Assembly (NCBI RefSeq): GCF_963966145.1
Contig: NC_091046.1
Span: 36,084,001-36,148,000, forward strand
Reading direction: 5' to 3'
DNA from: Tenebrio molitor
Taxonomy: Eukaryota; Arthropoda; Insecta; Coleoptera; Tenebrionidae
Length of the DNA: 64,000 nucleotides
Shown piece after piece: positions 46,006-57,020 of this stretch (position 1 is the first letter of the stretch; the number at the start of each line of letters is the position of its first letter). Both the position numbers and the translations under genes were made by a program. Below the pieces are notes generated by a model. That model saw only the letters and a list, made by a program, of their open reading frames with translations. It did no database searches and was not told the origin of the DNA.

Positions 46006-49000
46006 TCGATATTTTTATTATTATTGATTAGGTTAATGAAATAACTAAAATTTCCGTTTAAATTGGTAAATTAAAAAAAGAAATTTTAGGGAACGAAAGT
46101 CATAACGTATTTGGGTTTTACTACCACAACAACAAATTAAAAAATTGAAAGCGGCTACAGACAAAAAAAAAATTGTTCGTCTACTACGCATTTTTGAGCG
46201 TGAATTATTATATGACGTTACAGATTTTATTACCCTAATTATGGAGATATCTTTATTACCTTGTAAGTTTGGAGATTATGCTCATATATTAAAATTATTT
46301 TGTCATATTTACTTACCAAAGCGTACACAAGGTCGGCGTTGTAACAAATCGAACAGTAAACTACTGATACAAATTATTGTTACGACTGCTTTCAATTAAT
46401 TTCTCTGATATCGTAACATATGTTTTGTCATGGAAAATGAATTAGGGTTTTGTATTTCACATCGCACCAATCAGTCGCATCTCATACTGAAATTGGATGA
46501 ATTAATTTTGGATTGGGTTCAGGCAGACAGGGGGCAGTTTAGAAATTAATCTCGTTCAAATGAGGATTTTGTCTTTAAAACAACTATTTCTACACTGACG
46601 TTGCTAAATTGCTTTTCTTAATCCATGTAACAAAAATTTATTAGCTTGGTAATATCATGTCGAATCCCAACCAATTCTTGATGATGTAGTGAGAAATTTA
46701 TGTGAGCTACTTCGGGGATTCGGCCTAGCTGTTATCGTTTTCCTTTGAGACTTTTTACAGAGCAGCACCTAATGGCAGCCAGATGGAGATCAATTACCTC
46801 AGCCCTTCAATCTAACTGACGGTTCCTACGGAATGTACGAATAAAGCAACTTCTATTCTTAAATAAATTATTAACTAAGTCAACGATGGGAATCATCGGG
46901 GTAGTCTTGAACAATACAACTCATTCTCGTGTAAATGTGCCCCATAAATACCTTTTTGTTAATTAAAGAAACAATAAATCCTCGAGATTAAGGGCAACTT
47001 TATCACGTCAAGTTTTCTTTGTTTTGAGAATTTTTCTATTTAATTTACAGCAAAACTTTATCCCTTAAGAAGTCCTAGAGCGGATTTCTAATTAGGTTAA
47101 TCTGCTCGATTTTTATTTCTGGCACGAAGAACGCGATATATTTAAGTGAAGCTCTCGCAAATGTAAATTTTTCCCAACAAAACTAAACCGACGAATAGAA
47201 AAATGTGCTCCGAAAGCACGATTTTCTATTCACGTCTGCCGAACTGACGACAATGTTTTCGAAAGACAATATGGTGTGGGTATAAATTCGGCATAAATTT
47301 ATATAAACATCGAAATTTTTTCGTATCTTTCTCTACTTTTCTTCCGTGAACGTGTCACAAAGATTCAATAAAGTTATACGCTACACACGAGAATTGTAAA
47401 TTGTTATTCACTTTCAGCAACCACATTCAATTTTTGGCTCAGGCTAGTGCACGAACCGTCTCTGAAACGGAATTCGATGTTGGTCCAAGTGTTAAAATAC
47501 GCAACAGGGTTTAATAAATCTGAATGTGCCACGCCCGAAACCTCAAGAAGTGTTCGGTACATTTTATTTGTTGAACGAAAATGAAATCAACTTCATTTGT
47601 AGTCAGTATCTGAAAACATAAAAGTACAAAACAGGAAAGGTGGTTCCATTGTCGTCACATTTGCCGCACAAAGCGTAAAAAGCGACGCAACATTAGTCCT
47701 ACAGCGACACCCCCGATACCATAGCAAAGAGGGAGAAAGGTAATTACCATCAATGAGAAAAATGTAAAGAATTACAGTAATAACCGACGGGTCTAATTGC
47801 CCTCGACATAAAAAAAAAATTAAAAACCATCAATATCCGGCTTATGGAAGTTTTAATAATGGCAGATTTCTTTTTAAAGCTGTCTAAAGTGGCGTTTAAT
47901 TTTAATCGTCTGGGTGAAATTTACGGTCTATTTTGGGCTAAATGGACTGTCTTCAAACAAAAAGTTGATAACAGTTTAATAAGGTTATAAAAAGTCGGGT
48001 CTAACTTTTTAGTAAAATTAATTATAAAGTTTTAAACCAATAAAAGTTTTACAGTTTGGATAAGATCACGTAAATTACAACAAGGAAATAAACAATTGAG
48101 CGGACCATTAATCAATGGACATTCAGGAGCAGTGTTGTAAATCTTACTCGCTTGATTAAAATTAAATGAAAAATACCGCTCTGGAGTACGTTTTGTACAA
48201 TTTCTTATCTTTATCGTAAATTACACAGTTGTCGCCAATTCTTCAGTGTTAAGCAAAGGATTTTGCAGCCGCCCAGCCTTTTAGATAAGGGGTTTAGATG
48301 ACAGTCACACTTGAAAAACGGGTCAACAACTGCTTTCAAATCAATACAAGAAAAGGTAGCTCGTGAATTTACCAAATACAATTCCCACACCGTTCTAATT
48401 TATATTTTATCTTCATGTTCAACAAAGTAAGAAATCGTACACCATTTTTTGCGTGTTATATTATGAGATAAAATTTAATACCGTATATTCCACTTAAAAA
48501 TACAGATAAGTCATGAAAATAACTGCTCCAAGGTTGGTAAGCCAATGTAGTCAAAACTTTTAGTTTATTGACATCTGTAAAACTTTTCTAATTATGCTTG
48601 AAACTCAACTGTGGTAAGTTGAGAAATTTAATTTTCAAAGTAATATAAACTAAGCATATTATGTATTCGAAATCTAAATGTTTATTTCTCTGTTCACTTC
48701 AGTGTGAAACGTTATTCTCACAACAAAATGCATTTGAAATTTTGTTGACAACTACAATTTACCCTGTTTGTTTCACCATGTTTTGTTTATGAACTAAAAG
48801 GTTAAAAATTTATGAATGATGTTGACCCGAAATCTTCACTTAACACTTATTAAAACCGCTTTTGTTGCTATAATTTTATTTTCTTAAAACATCAACTATG
48901 CAAAAATGCACCACTTTAAGTAATAGTTTTACGAATGTGTAGTTGATTTTTGTTGCACGTATTCCAAGTATTTTGCACACTTTTCATAATCTTTGATTTT

Positions 49001-49049
49001 TGAAAATTGTCCACCAGTAGATACAGCATGAGTCAGCTAAAACAGGTCA
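46006..49049. other. Apparently unique non-coding DNA
   Basis: 46.4-48.3 kb shows no inverted-repeat elements and is less A+T-rich. The 84-codon frame at 46145-46399 is unrecognised. Regulatory content is possible but not demonstrated. Confidence 0.4.
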
Positions 49050-49294
49050 GTCATAAACTAGGCAAAAATGAATAGGGAATTTTTTCTTTTTTGAATTTTT
49101 TATAAATACAGTTTAAAATTTGTAATGGAATGTGTAAGAAATATATTCATATACCCATTAAATGTAATGTTTCAAGTACCTCTATCATTTTAAATTTATC
49201 TTGTGTTTAAGAACACGTAGGAGGATTGGGGGAATTATTTTGCTTTTCAAGAAAAATTGTGGAATTCCCTATTCATTTTTGCATAGTTTATAAA
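49050..49294. mobile_element. MITE with about 40-bp inverted ends
   Basis: CAAAAATGAATAGGGAATT at about 49072-49090 is inverted at about 49263-49282. Similarity extends outward to TTTATAAACTA and inward to TTTTCTTGAA. The flanking duplication is unclear. Confidence 0.65.
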
Positions 49295-51077
49295 ACAGAA
49301 ACTAAAGAATAATTTGAAAATTTTTTGTGAAAAATTTTATGTGCGGTACACTCACATTGTCAGGACGTATTAATTAAAGAAGACGTCAAATATTTTTTTT
49401 GTGTAAATTTATACCTTTTTATTTTCACTTAAACTTTTTTGACAAGCTTGTCTTTAGCGGAAAATTCCTCACAATTTAGTGATTTTAGGATAGCACCCTA
49501 CATTTTCACATTCGACTATATAAACCCTATACTGTTGGAAAAAAATGAATTTTTGACATTTTTAGTTTGTTATGTTTTTAAAAAATCGCTGTAGGCATAT
49601 GCGACTGAGCAGGTTGTTCGAAATTCTAGTAAATCAAGCGCCACACATCAATAGCGATGACAGATAAGTAAAAACGACCTCTATAGATTTGATTCATAAT
49701 TTAGCACAGAATCCAAAAATGAAATCAAACTGGGTAGGTTCCATTAAAAAAAAACATAGCTTTAGTGTTTTTATAATATTGAGATATCCTGTATATTTCC
49801 CGCAATATTTTCTAAATGTGCCGTAGAAACCCAGCTATCATCTAAAAAAAAAAGAAAAAGTTGATATCTTTAATAACAAACAAGTTATGGCGCTTTGTCG
49901 CAACTCTGGGACACCTCTATATGAAACAATTTTCGCAGAAGGCTTTCAAGATTATCGTCTCTCCATGTGCTGCTACCTATCATCTAGATCTCTTCCAATG
50001 TTAATGCCTGACCACTAACCTTTTTCTCTTGGTTCTTTAAAGGTAATTCCAAGAATGGATACATATTTGCACCAAAATCGCTGAATAACAATTTCGCGAG
50101 TTCTAAAAAGATCTCAGACGTGATTCTTTGTGGTTCTCACCACTTTTTTTTCCATATTAAATTCTCAAACTTGGTTTAGTGGAGTACACGACTTTGTCCT
50201 TATCGTGTTGACACGATTTTATTATTATTTTTTTTTATAACAGATGTTAATTATACTATTGTCACAGAATACGAGATAGTTCATTGTGGTAAAATTTTAT
50301 AGCTTTAAAATTGGCTTGATTTCGATATTGTTTCGAAGATTTCATCTCTCATTGGTTTTAAATATCACGTGGAGGCGATGAAATTTTGGCTTAATTAATT
50401 TTACTAATTGAAAATTTGTACTCATTGTTGATTTTCGGTATGTTATTTGTAGAAATGTTTGTGAATGAAATAATCAACAACATTTTCTTACTAAGTGAAT
50501 AAATTAAACTTGATAACAGTCAGTATACGTCTAATTTACCACCAGAATAACTTTAATCTAAATTAAAAGGTCAGATATCTCTGCATGTAATATTCCTCTC
50601 GGAATTGAAAAGCATTCCTGAAATTTTCTTTACTACTAAAAATTAAACGATATGAGGGTTTTTTCGGATTTTCATCAATTTTATTCTTTACGTACCTATA
50701 TTATCAGCAAGACGTCATAGCCAACATTTAAAGCGACTAACATTGATACATAATTTAAATTATTGTTATTTTATGCAGGTAAAAATATATTATTATTAGT
50801 ACCTGCCTATTAAATATAATTATTAGTTTATATTTAACAATGTAAATGATGTATAAAGCTAAAAATTTACATTATGTGGAGAGCTTTCAACTACTTATAT
50901 CTACGTATTTCTATTTTTGCTTTTAGAAGATTATGAAATTATTCTTTTACTCCTGGAGAATGGCGTTGTAATCTACTCTTAATTATTATAAACTATGTGT
51001 TGTTAATGAAGAGTGAGTGCGCCACCAGCAAGTTGTATTTCATTTTTAAACTCTATTTTTGTATAAAATTATGCATA
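49295..51077. other. Non-coding stretch with solo transposon tips
   Basis: A TATACAGGATATCTC-type tip (reverse strand, about 49780-49795) and a GAGGTGTCCCAGAGTTGC tip (reverse strand, about 49902-49920) look like unpaired mariner ends. No partner was found. Confidence 0.4.
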
Positions 51078-51339
51078 TACAGGTGTCCCCAAAAAAAAAG
51101 ATGGCTCCATAACTCACTTATTTATCGGAGGATTTTAATTTAACAACAATGTAACACAAATATACACTTACATACAAAGAATACAAGATTTTAAAAAACG
51201 CTACCATCGTCTATGCTGAAACTGCTCTCCCATTTGGCGCTAAACATTGGCGGCATCTCTGCACAATCCCATATGTTATTGTTTGTCATTTGTTTTTCCA
51301 GCAAACGTAATTTGGTGATTAGTGATTACAGGTCGCAAA

Positions 51340-51488
51340 ACGTAGCTTGATACTTGAGAAATAGATGCGCAGTCAAATTGTGGGAAGTAGGGAGAGACCC
51401 TCTGTAAATGAAGCCGTGGGAAGATTTTTGGTCTTTCTTGCAAATCGAATTTCTCATTCTATCTGCGCATCTCAAGTATCAAGCTATA
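51340..51488. repeat. Inverted repeat (TAGCTTGATACTTGAG arms)
   Basis: TAGCTTGATACTTGAG, then ATGCGCAG after a 6-bp insertion, lies at 51342-51372 and is inverted at about 51461-51486. It is probably a small MITE in the left part of the 51080-55238 span. Confidence 0.6.
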
Positions 51489-52370
51489 GTCCGTTTTTTT
51501 TTATAATCAATTGTCAGTGTCAAAATACTGAAAAAGACCAAACTGTATATTAAAAATCATTGACATTTGGTCCAGTTCTCTATCTCAGTTTCATCCTAGA
51601 TTTCCCCTAAATCATTATTGAGGTTATGTTTGTGAATTTGAGACACGTGTGTCAATGATGAAAGAAAAACGAACGAAATCAAAGACAAAAGAAACAATTT
51701 GTGTAATAAATGCAACAAATTGCAGTAAATACAAATGGAAAGTTATTTACTGCTGGGATCATTTTTCAAAAATGTTAGCATTTATATTTTTGTGATAGTC
51801 CAAGGCGATCTACATTTACCAGGCCATGACACTGACCAAAGGCAGTGTGCTATGGAATAGCCTACCACAGTCGAAATCCACTAAACCTGTCATTGTATTT
51901 ACATTTGTCAAATATGAGTGATCTAATTTTACTACAGTTCAAAAATGCGTAATCGCATTGTAACATATAGTTTAAAACCACCTTAGGGACTGAAAAATAA
52001 CGGTGCTCATTACTTATAATATAATATTTCAGATGCTCTCCTGTGTTCCGGACTATTGAAACTGTTTGGTTATAAAGTAACGCGAGGTGGGCATTTCCAA
52101 CTTAAATACTTAAATACAGATTTTCTCTAGTGATTGTATCGTCATTACTAATTTTGATTATTTCTTTCCAAAGTGTAATTTCTTCGTAATTAGAAGTTAT
52201 TGGCACCGCGTTTGGCACAAGTCGCTTCATTTTGTCCCCATTGATAACTGTCCCGCTAAAATCTTTAGCACAAGCATGGCTACTTTTGCGAATTCTTCAC
52301 TCTTCGATTTTTAAAATCTCTTTTCAAATTGGCTTCGTTTCCTCATTTGATGGAAACTTAAATACAGGTA

Positions 52371-52878
52371 CTATCGCGGCCATCCAAAAGTAAACGTTTT
52401 TTTTTTATAGTTTGATTTTTACTTTAAATCATAGGCGTCCTAAAATGTCAAAGTTTGACACTAGCGTTAAAAAAAATATTGAAAATATATTTTTTTTAAA
52501 TGCCAGATCTCACTCCGATTCAGACAGCTAGGGCTATTGCAAAGCTAGCAGAAATTGGTCGTTGGCTGCTGTGGCGAGAGAATTACATTGCAGTAAGACT
52601 TGCATCTTCAATATAAAGAGGCATGGCAAGAAAACAGGCTTGAGAGGCCAATACGAATAGGTTGTTGGAAAGGTTTCTTTACTAAAGTTTACTTTCACTT
52701 TAATAATGTATTAATTACTTCTCAGCCTTATTTTTATTAACAAATATTTACTACAACTTTTTATTGTTAAAATAGTAACGCCTGCTGCACGAACGCCAAT
52801 GAATACAGGCTGATTTAATCTAACGAAAAATACGGAAATTTTCGCAAGCTATCGTTCACTTTTGGATGGCCGCGATTG
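52371..52878 (+). mobile_element. Internally deleted Tc1-like element with HTH remnant
   Basis: The tips CTATCGCGGCCATCCAAAAG and its near-perfect inverted partner are flanked by TA (52369-52370, 52879-52880). A frame from ATG 52500 reads MPDLTPIQTARAIAKLAEIG. After a frameshift it continues AAVARELHCSKTCIFNIKRH, a clear helix-turn-helix of Tc1-like type. The catalytic domain is missing. The 508-bp element lies inside the larger 51080-55238 span. Confidence 0.8.
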
Positions 52879-52950
52879 TACCTACGTAATTTGAAGAAGA
52901 AGACGCATAATTTGAGTTGCAATTTGGTACGCAACACTTAAATGACATTT

Positions 52951-53350
52951 TTAATTCAGTTTGACGAATTTGACCAAGGACTTGTCAAAATTTATTTTAA
53001 ATGTCGAATTCGTTTCAAAATTTTTGGAACACCGTAGGTCATGGAATGGCCTACCAGGGAATGTGGCAACACAGCCAGTGTCCTGGCCTGTAACTTGAGA
53101 CCGCCTTGGATAGTCTCTATGCTCTACTTCTGAACTAAGAAGCAAATCACAACCTGGTAAGAACCCTGTAGAAGTTCCAGCATGCAGAATCGTAAACCTT
53201 TTACCCTCGTTTGTGCAAACCTTTGGAACACCCAAGGGAACGTTTTCATCACCCACTGGTGCAATTGACTACCATTTTGGTATATCCACGTTTCATCGAG
53301 GAATATGAAGATATATTTATTAGTTTCTAAATATTGTCGATATTTTCGCA
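52951..53350 (-). pseudogene. DDE transposase fragment (IS630/Tc1-like)
   Basis: On minus, from about 53345: FLRKYRQYLETN, then IFLDETWIYQNGSQLHQW (first catalytic Asp, DET). After a frameshift it continues NVPLGVPKVCTNEGKRFTIL, then HAGTSTGFLPG, then CDLLLSSEVEHRDY. The EGKRFTILHAG...DY block is familiar from insect IS630/Tc1-type endonucleases in which HAG(S) follows the first Asp. After HRDY the expected NAPYH region is missing and the frame runs into unrelated sequence to its stop at 52951. It is therefore truncated and frameshifted. It may be the transposase of the 51080-55238 element, since it lies inside it, but that is inference. Confidence 0.72.
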
Positions 53351-53400
53351 GAAACCTAATCCTTTTTGACAGTAGATGGGGTTGTTCTATTAAGATTTTT

Positions 53401-53660
53401 AAGGTACTATATCTTTAGAAGGTAGCGCCATTCCGCTCCACAATTTTTCGCCTCGAAATTAAAAGAGATGGCATTATCGATCAATCCTGTGAGTGTGACA
53501 AAGATAGAATCTGTTTGACTCGATACAAACATCCCTTAAAATCGTGTATACTTCTATCTTTGTCACACTCACGGGATTCATCGATAATGTCCTCTCTTTT
53601 AATTTCGAGGCGAAAAATTGTGAAGCGGAATGGCGCTACCTTCTAAAGATATAGTACCTT
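53401..53660. repeat. 260-bp near-perfect foldback hairpin
   Basis: The left arm, 53401 to about 53515, starts AAGGTACTATATCTTTAGAA. The right arm, about 53545-53660, is its inverted copy with a few mismatches. Both contain TTTCGCCTCGAAATTAAAAG or its complement and GTGAGTGTGACAAAGATAGA. The loop is only about 30 nt. No target duplication or transposase is visible. Confidence 0.88.
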
Positions 53661-53787
53661 AAAGATTTTCCTATTATTACTTTTTTTAAAAGTATGTCCC
53701 ATAGATTTGATTAATTTATACTGCTTTGACCTGCTACAATTATATTCACACTCGTCTTTAGCATTTATGGTGAAGTGTTGGCTTTTT

Positions 53788-54130
53788 GCATCGCGGTAGG
53801 CGTTGGAAATTCAAATTTACGTTGGCAGCAAGACCCTTGCTAATAATACCCTAGTTTCGATGCTGTTGGTAACCTTCGCTTTTAATTTGGCCTTGATATT
53901 ATCATTGGAATCGTTTTGTGTTTATTTTCTTGTTATAAGTATTTGGAATTTCCTTGTTTCATTTATGAAAAGTGTATTATTTGTCTGGGAGTTATCTCTG
54001 CTGTGGATGAAAACCATGTCAAAATTATGTAACGCATAACCTCAGAATAAAGTAATGACGGTTTCACATGTTTACTAAATTTTTTGACAACATAAAGCTC
54101 ACTTTGGAGAATCAACGCCTACCGCGATGC
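53788..54130. mobile_element. MITE with 18-bp GCATCGCGGTAGGCGTTG ends
   Basis: GCATCGCGGTAGGCGTTG at 53788-53805 is perfectly inverted at 54113-54130. The 78-codon frame inside (53803-54039) is hydrophobic and unlike any family I know; I treat it as chance. Target duplication is not clear. Confidence 0.65.
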
Positions 54131-54641
54131 CTCTTATTCTGAATTATACTATAGAAAGAATGTAATTTTTGACTTAATTTTTCTTTTATGTAATAAAAGT
54201 TTGGATTGAAATTGTAATTAATCTTATTTCGCCCTTTTTTTTGGGGGCCTCAACACTATGTAAAACTTTAAATTTACTTATTATTTTAAACACGGCTCTA
54301 AAATGAATCTAAAAACGAATGATTTTGAGGAAATTAAAAATTTAGACGACAAATCAATATATCAAAAATGTCACAGTGCAACAAAATTATAACAAACTTT
54401 TGGCGGGTTACAAATTTAAATTGTCAAATGTGACAATCGGTGACAATTTCAAAAGTCAATGTTTCAAACGTGATTTATAAAAAATTCGCTGTTTAGAATT
54501 TTTGCCAACCTGACAACACTTTTATAATTGATTATGGAAAAAAAACGGACGTTTTGCGGTCTGTACGTTGTAACGCAATGCATTTATTTGATAGTTTCTC
54601 GCTTGGTGCTCGTCATTTGTTTCTTCTAATTTGAGGTTATA

Positions 54642-55000
54642 CAGGGTTATTATAAATGATTGTAGTCGAAGCAGGCCATGCCCATGCTATTACATTTTTG
54701 TCGCTTTCATGTGAACTGTCAATTTTTGTCGCTGTCTGTCATTTTTTAGGTGAAAAGTGCGGTGCGGTTTTTTAATTAACAATTGAATCCAAAAATTTTA
54801 AGTTGTTTTGCAACCAATCCCAAAAATATTGAGTTGTTTTGCACCCAATTTAATTCCTGTGTGTGAACACACCGTTAAATGTGTACACACCGTACTCACT
54901 TATTCATATCATTTTGATGTTTTCTATGTGGAGCGGCAACCATAAATTTTACATTCAGTTTTTATGCCTACTTCGACTACAAACATTTATAATAACCCTG
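54642..55000. mobile_element. 359-bp MITE (CAGGGTTATTATAAATG ends)
   Basis: The inverted tips CAGGGTTATTATAAATGATT and (reverse strand) CAGGGTTATTATAAATGTTT both continue to GTAGTCGAAG. TA flanks lie at 54640-54641 and 55001-55002. It contains no coding remnant. Confidence 0.8.
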
Positions 55001-55721
55001 TACTTGTGATACATTGTTGTTTTCAGAATAAAAATCTCTATCAAAATTACTAAAAAAAGTATGTGTTTGCATTAAAAAAAATATATTTTGACAGTTTAAC
55101 CTTGAAGCCCTTGGGGTTTTACGTGAATTTAGTAAGCCACTTTGTAGCCTGTTCACAACCATTTAATTTGGTGTATAGATAATTAAAATCTTCGAATAAA
55201 TAACGGAGATATGGACTGGTCTTTTTTTGGGACACCTGTATATTTATAATAAATCAATAATATAAAATTTTAATGTAACATATTATAACATCTTAATCTT
55301 TGCCTTTTGTAAATGTTACATAATGATTAGTAAATCTCCATTTTTATCGTCTTTAGCGTCAGAAACAAGATCAACTGCAACTTAACTGCAGCGCACAACA
55401 AAATAGAATATTATATGACGAAGAATTAAAGTTTGTACATCTTTTTATCTCGCCTGATTTTATTGAACGAGCGCAGCGAGGCTAATACAGTACAACCTCT
55501 TTAATCCGAACTAATAATTGCACTGGGCAATTCGGATTTTCGAAATGTTCGGATTATCGAAAAAAGATAGAAAATATCCATTTTCGTAATTATCTACGAA
55601 TTTCAACATTCCCACAATGAAAATCTCTTTATTTTCATTCTGTTTCACTCTATTTTATCCCTCCATGTGACAATGGGAAATTATCATCTTCACTCCAACT
55701 ATCATCAACTACTCTAGAAAT

Positions 55722-55925
55722 TTACTCCAAGACTTTTGAATAAGTTCTGGCCTCATTTTCCCATGCTTTTGTTAATCCGATCATAACATCTTTCAGATAG
55801 ATTTTCTTGAGTTCTGCAGAAATAACTGTATCTTCAGAAGCAACAATCCTGGTCTGTAATGTAACTTGACCGCTTGAATCACATTTTGGTCGGAACAAAA
55901 TCCTTATAAAACCAGTCCTCAAAAA
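55722..55925 (-). pseudogene. pogo/Tigger-type (DDE_1) transposase C-terminal fragment
   Basis: One frame reads KKIYLKDVMIGLTKAWENEA, which matches the helical region after the catalytic core of pogo/jerky-type proteins (LKDVV...AW). Just upstream, a shifted frame gives DQNVIQAVKLHYR, matching the MDQGVIQ.VK..YR motif that follows the third catalytic Asp. At least one frameshift separates them. The N-terminal CENP-B-like DNA-binding region and most of the catalytic core are absent, so this is a dead fragment. Confidence 0.65.
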
Positions 55926-56012
55926 TTTCTTTGGTCATCCAGGCATTTTTCTTTTCTTAGTAGGTACATCACCGGCAGCGGTTCACTTCCGAAAGTCCGT
56001 GGTTTTTGAGAT

Positions 56013-56112
56013 TTTCACTATCTGTTCGGATTAAAGAGGTGTTGTTCGGATTATGGCTCGAATTCCCGTTGTTCGGATTACTGGAGGTTCGGATTAGCGC
56101 ATGTTCGGATTA
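56013..56112 (+). repeat. Clustered GTTCGGATTA motifs at the pogo-like right end
   Basis: GTTCGGATTA occurs at 56024, 56044, 56071, 56087 and 56103 (five copies in 90 bp), and GTTCGGATTA occurs again near the left end at about 55549. Repeated subterminal motifs suggest transposase binding sites. Confidence 0.7.
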
Positions 56113-56165
56113 AAGAGGTCGTACATTACACGAGTAATGAAAAGAGTCTTTGGTTTCATGATATA

Positions 56166-57018
56166 CAGTGCGTTCGTAAAGTTCGGAATAAATTCGATAA
56201 AATTGTAAGTATTAATTTTTGAGAAAAATCCTCGAAGAGGTCAACTTTGTTTTTAAAAAGTGCATGTTCTACAGTACGTTATTTAAGTTGACAGCTTGTC
56301 GTCTCCTAATAATGACGTCAACAGTGATTTTTTTAAATGACAACCCTGACTTTTTTAATCTTTTTCTGGTAGACCTTCTTCGTACTTAAACGACTAATAA
56401 AAAAAAATTGATACCTTACATGACAATTTTTTTGAGAAAATGACAAATTTTACTTAAAAATTTTAACTTAATTTTTAATGTAAAAATAACAATAACAATA
56501 AAATTTAATGCAAATGTTGAAATTACCTCCTGACAACTATTTGGCACTCACCCACACTTTGTACACTGCGCTCAATAATGTCAGGACTTATATTTGTTCC
56601 GTTTCAGTGCGAATTCTCTACCGCAAATTGTTTTAAATTGTTTGGTCTATTAAAATAAATCTTCCATTGTAACTAAATCTATAGAAAAAAAAAAAATAAG
56701 TTAAAAATTACATTAATTTTTTTGAAGTAAAATTTGTCATTTTCTCAAAAAAATTGTTATGTAAGGTGTCAATTTTTTTCATTGATCGTTTAGCTAGACG
56801 AAGGCGTACCAGAAAAATAAGAAAAAAATGGGGGTTGTCATTTAAAAAAAATATTTATGACGTCATTATTAGAAGACGACAAGCTGTCAATATAAGCAAA
56901 GTACTGAGCAATATGCACTTTTTAAAAACAAAGTTGACCTATTCAAGGATTTTTCTCAGAAATTAATACTTAAAGTTTTATCGAATTTACTCGTATTCCG
57001 AACTTTACAAACGCACTG
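56166..57018. mobile_element. 853-bp foldback MITE with about 320-bp arms
   Basis: The tips CAGTGCGTTCGTAAAGTTCG and (reverse strand) CAGTGCGTTTGTAAAGTTCG are flanked by TA (56164-56165, 57019-57020). Arms run from 56166 to about 56485 and from about 56695 to 57018 (shared landmarks AAGTTGACAGCTTGTCGTCT-like and AAAATGACAAATTTTACTT). The 200-bp centre is A+T-rich. The 70-codon frame 56754-56966 lies within an arm and is not a gene. Confidence 0.85.
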
Positions 57019-57020
57019 TA

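Larger units (their letters stand above)
51080..55238 (-). mobile_element. Putative 4.2-kb composite mariner-like element
   Basis: The left tip CAGGTGTCCCCAAAAAAAAA and right tip (reverse strand) CAGGTGTCCCAAAAAAAGAC share about 45 bp of inverted similarity (CCATA...TTATTTAT...CG). TA flanks lie at 51078-51079 and 55239-55240. Inside are a transposase fragment (52951-53350), a Tc1-like MITE (52371-52878), a 260-bp hairpin (53401-53660) and two further MITEs (53788-54130, 54642-55000). One large element invaded repeatedly is the simplest reading. Two unrelated solo ends of one family could also give this picture. Confidence 0.5.
55488..56123 (-). mobile_element. Internally deleted pogo/Tigger-like element
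   Basis: The left end CAGTACAACCTCTTTAATCC (TA before it) is inverted at the right end as GGATTAAAGAGGTCGTA, which lacks the last few bases. CAGTA...CCTC...AATCCG ends are typical of pogo/Tigger elements. A transposase remnant lies inside on the minus strand. Five copies of GTTCGGATTA crowd the right 100 bp. Confidence 0.72.

Noticed and set aside
53803..54039. 78-codon hydrophobic frame
   Set aside because: It lies wholly inside a MITE with 18-bp inverted ends and resembles no transposase or membrane protein family I know.
56754..56966. 70-codon basic frame
   Set aside because: It lies in the inverted arm of the 56166-57018 foldback; the other arm does not keep it open.
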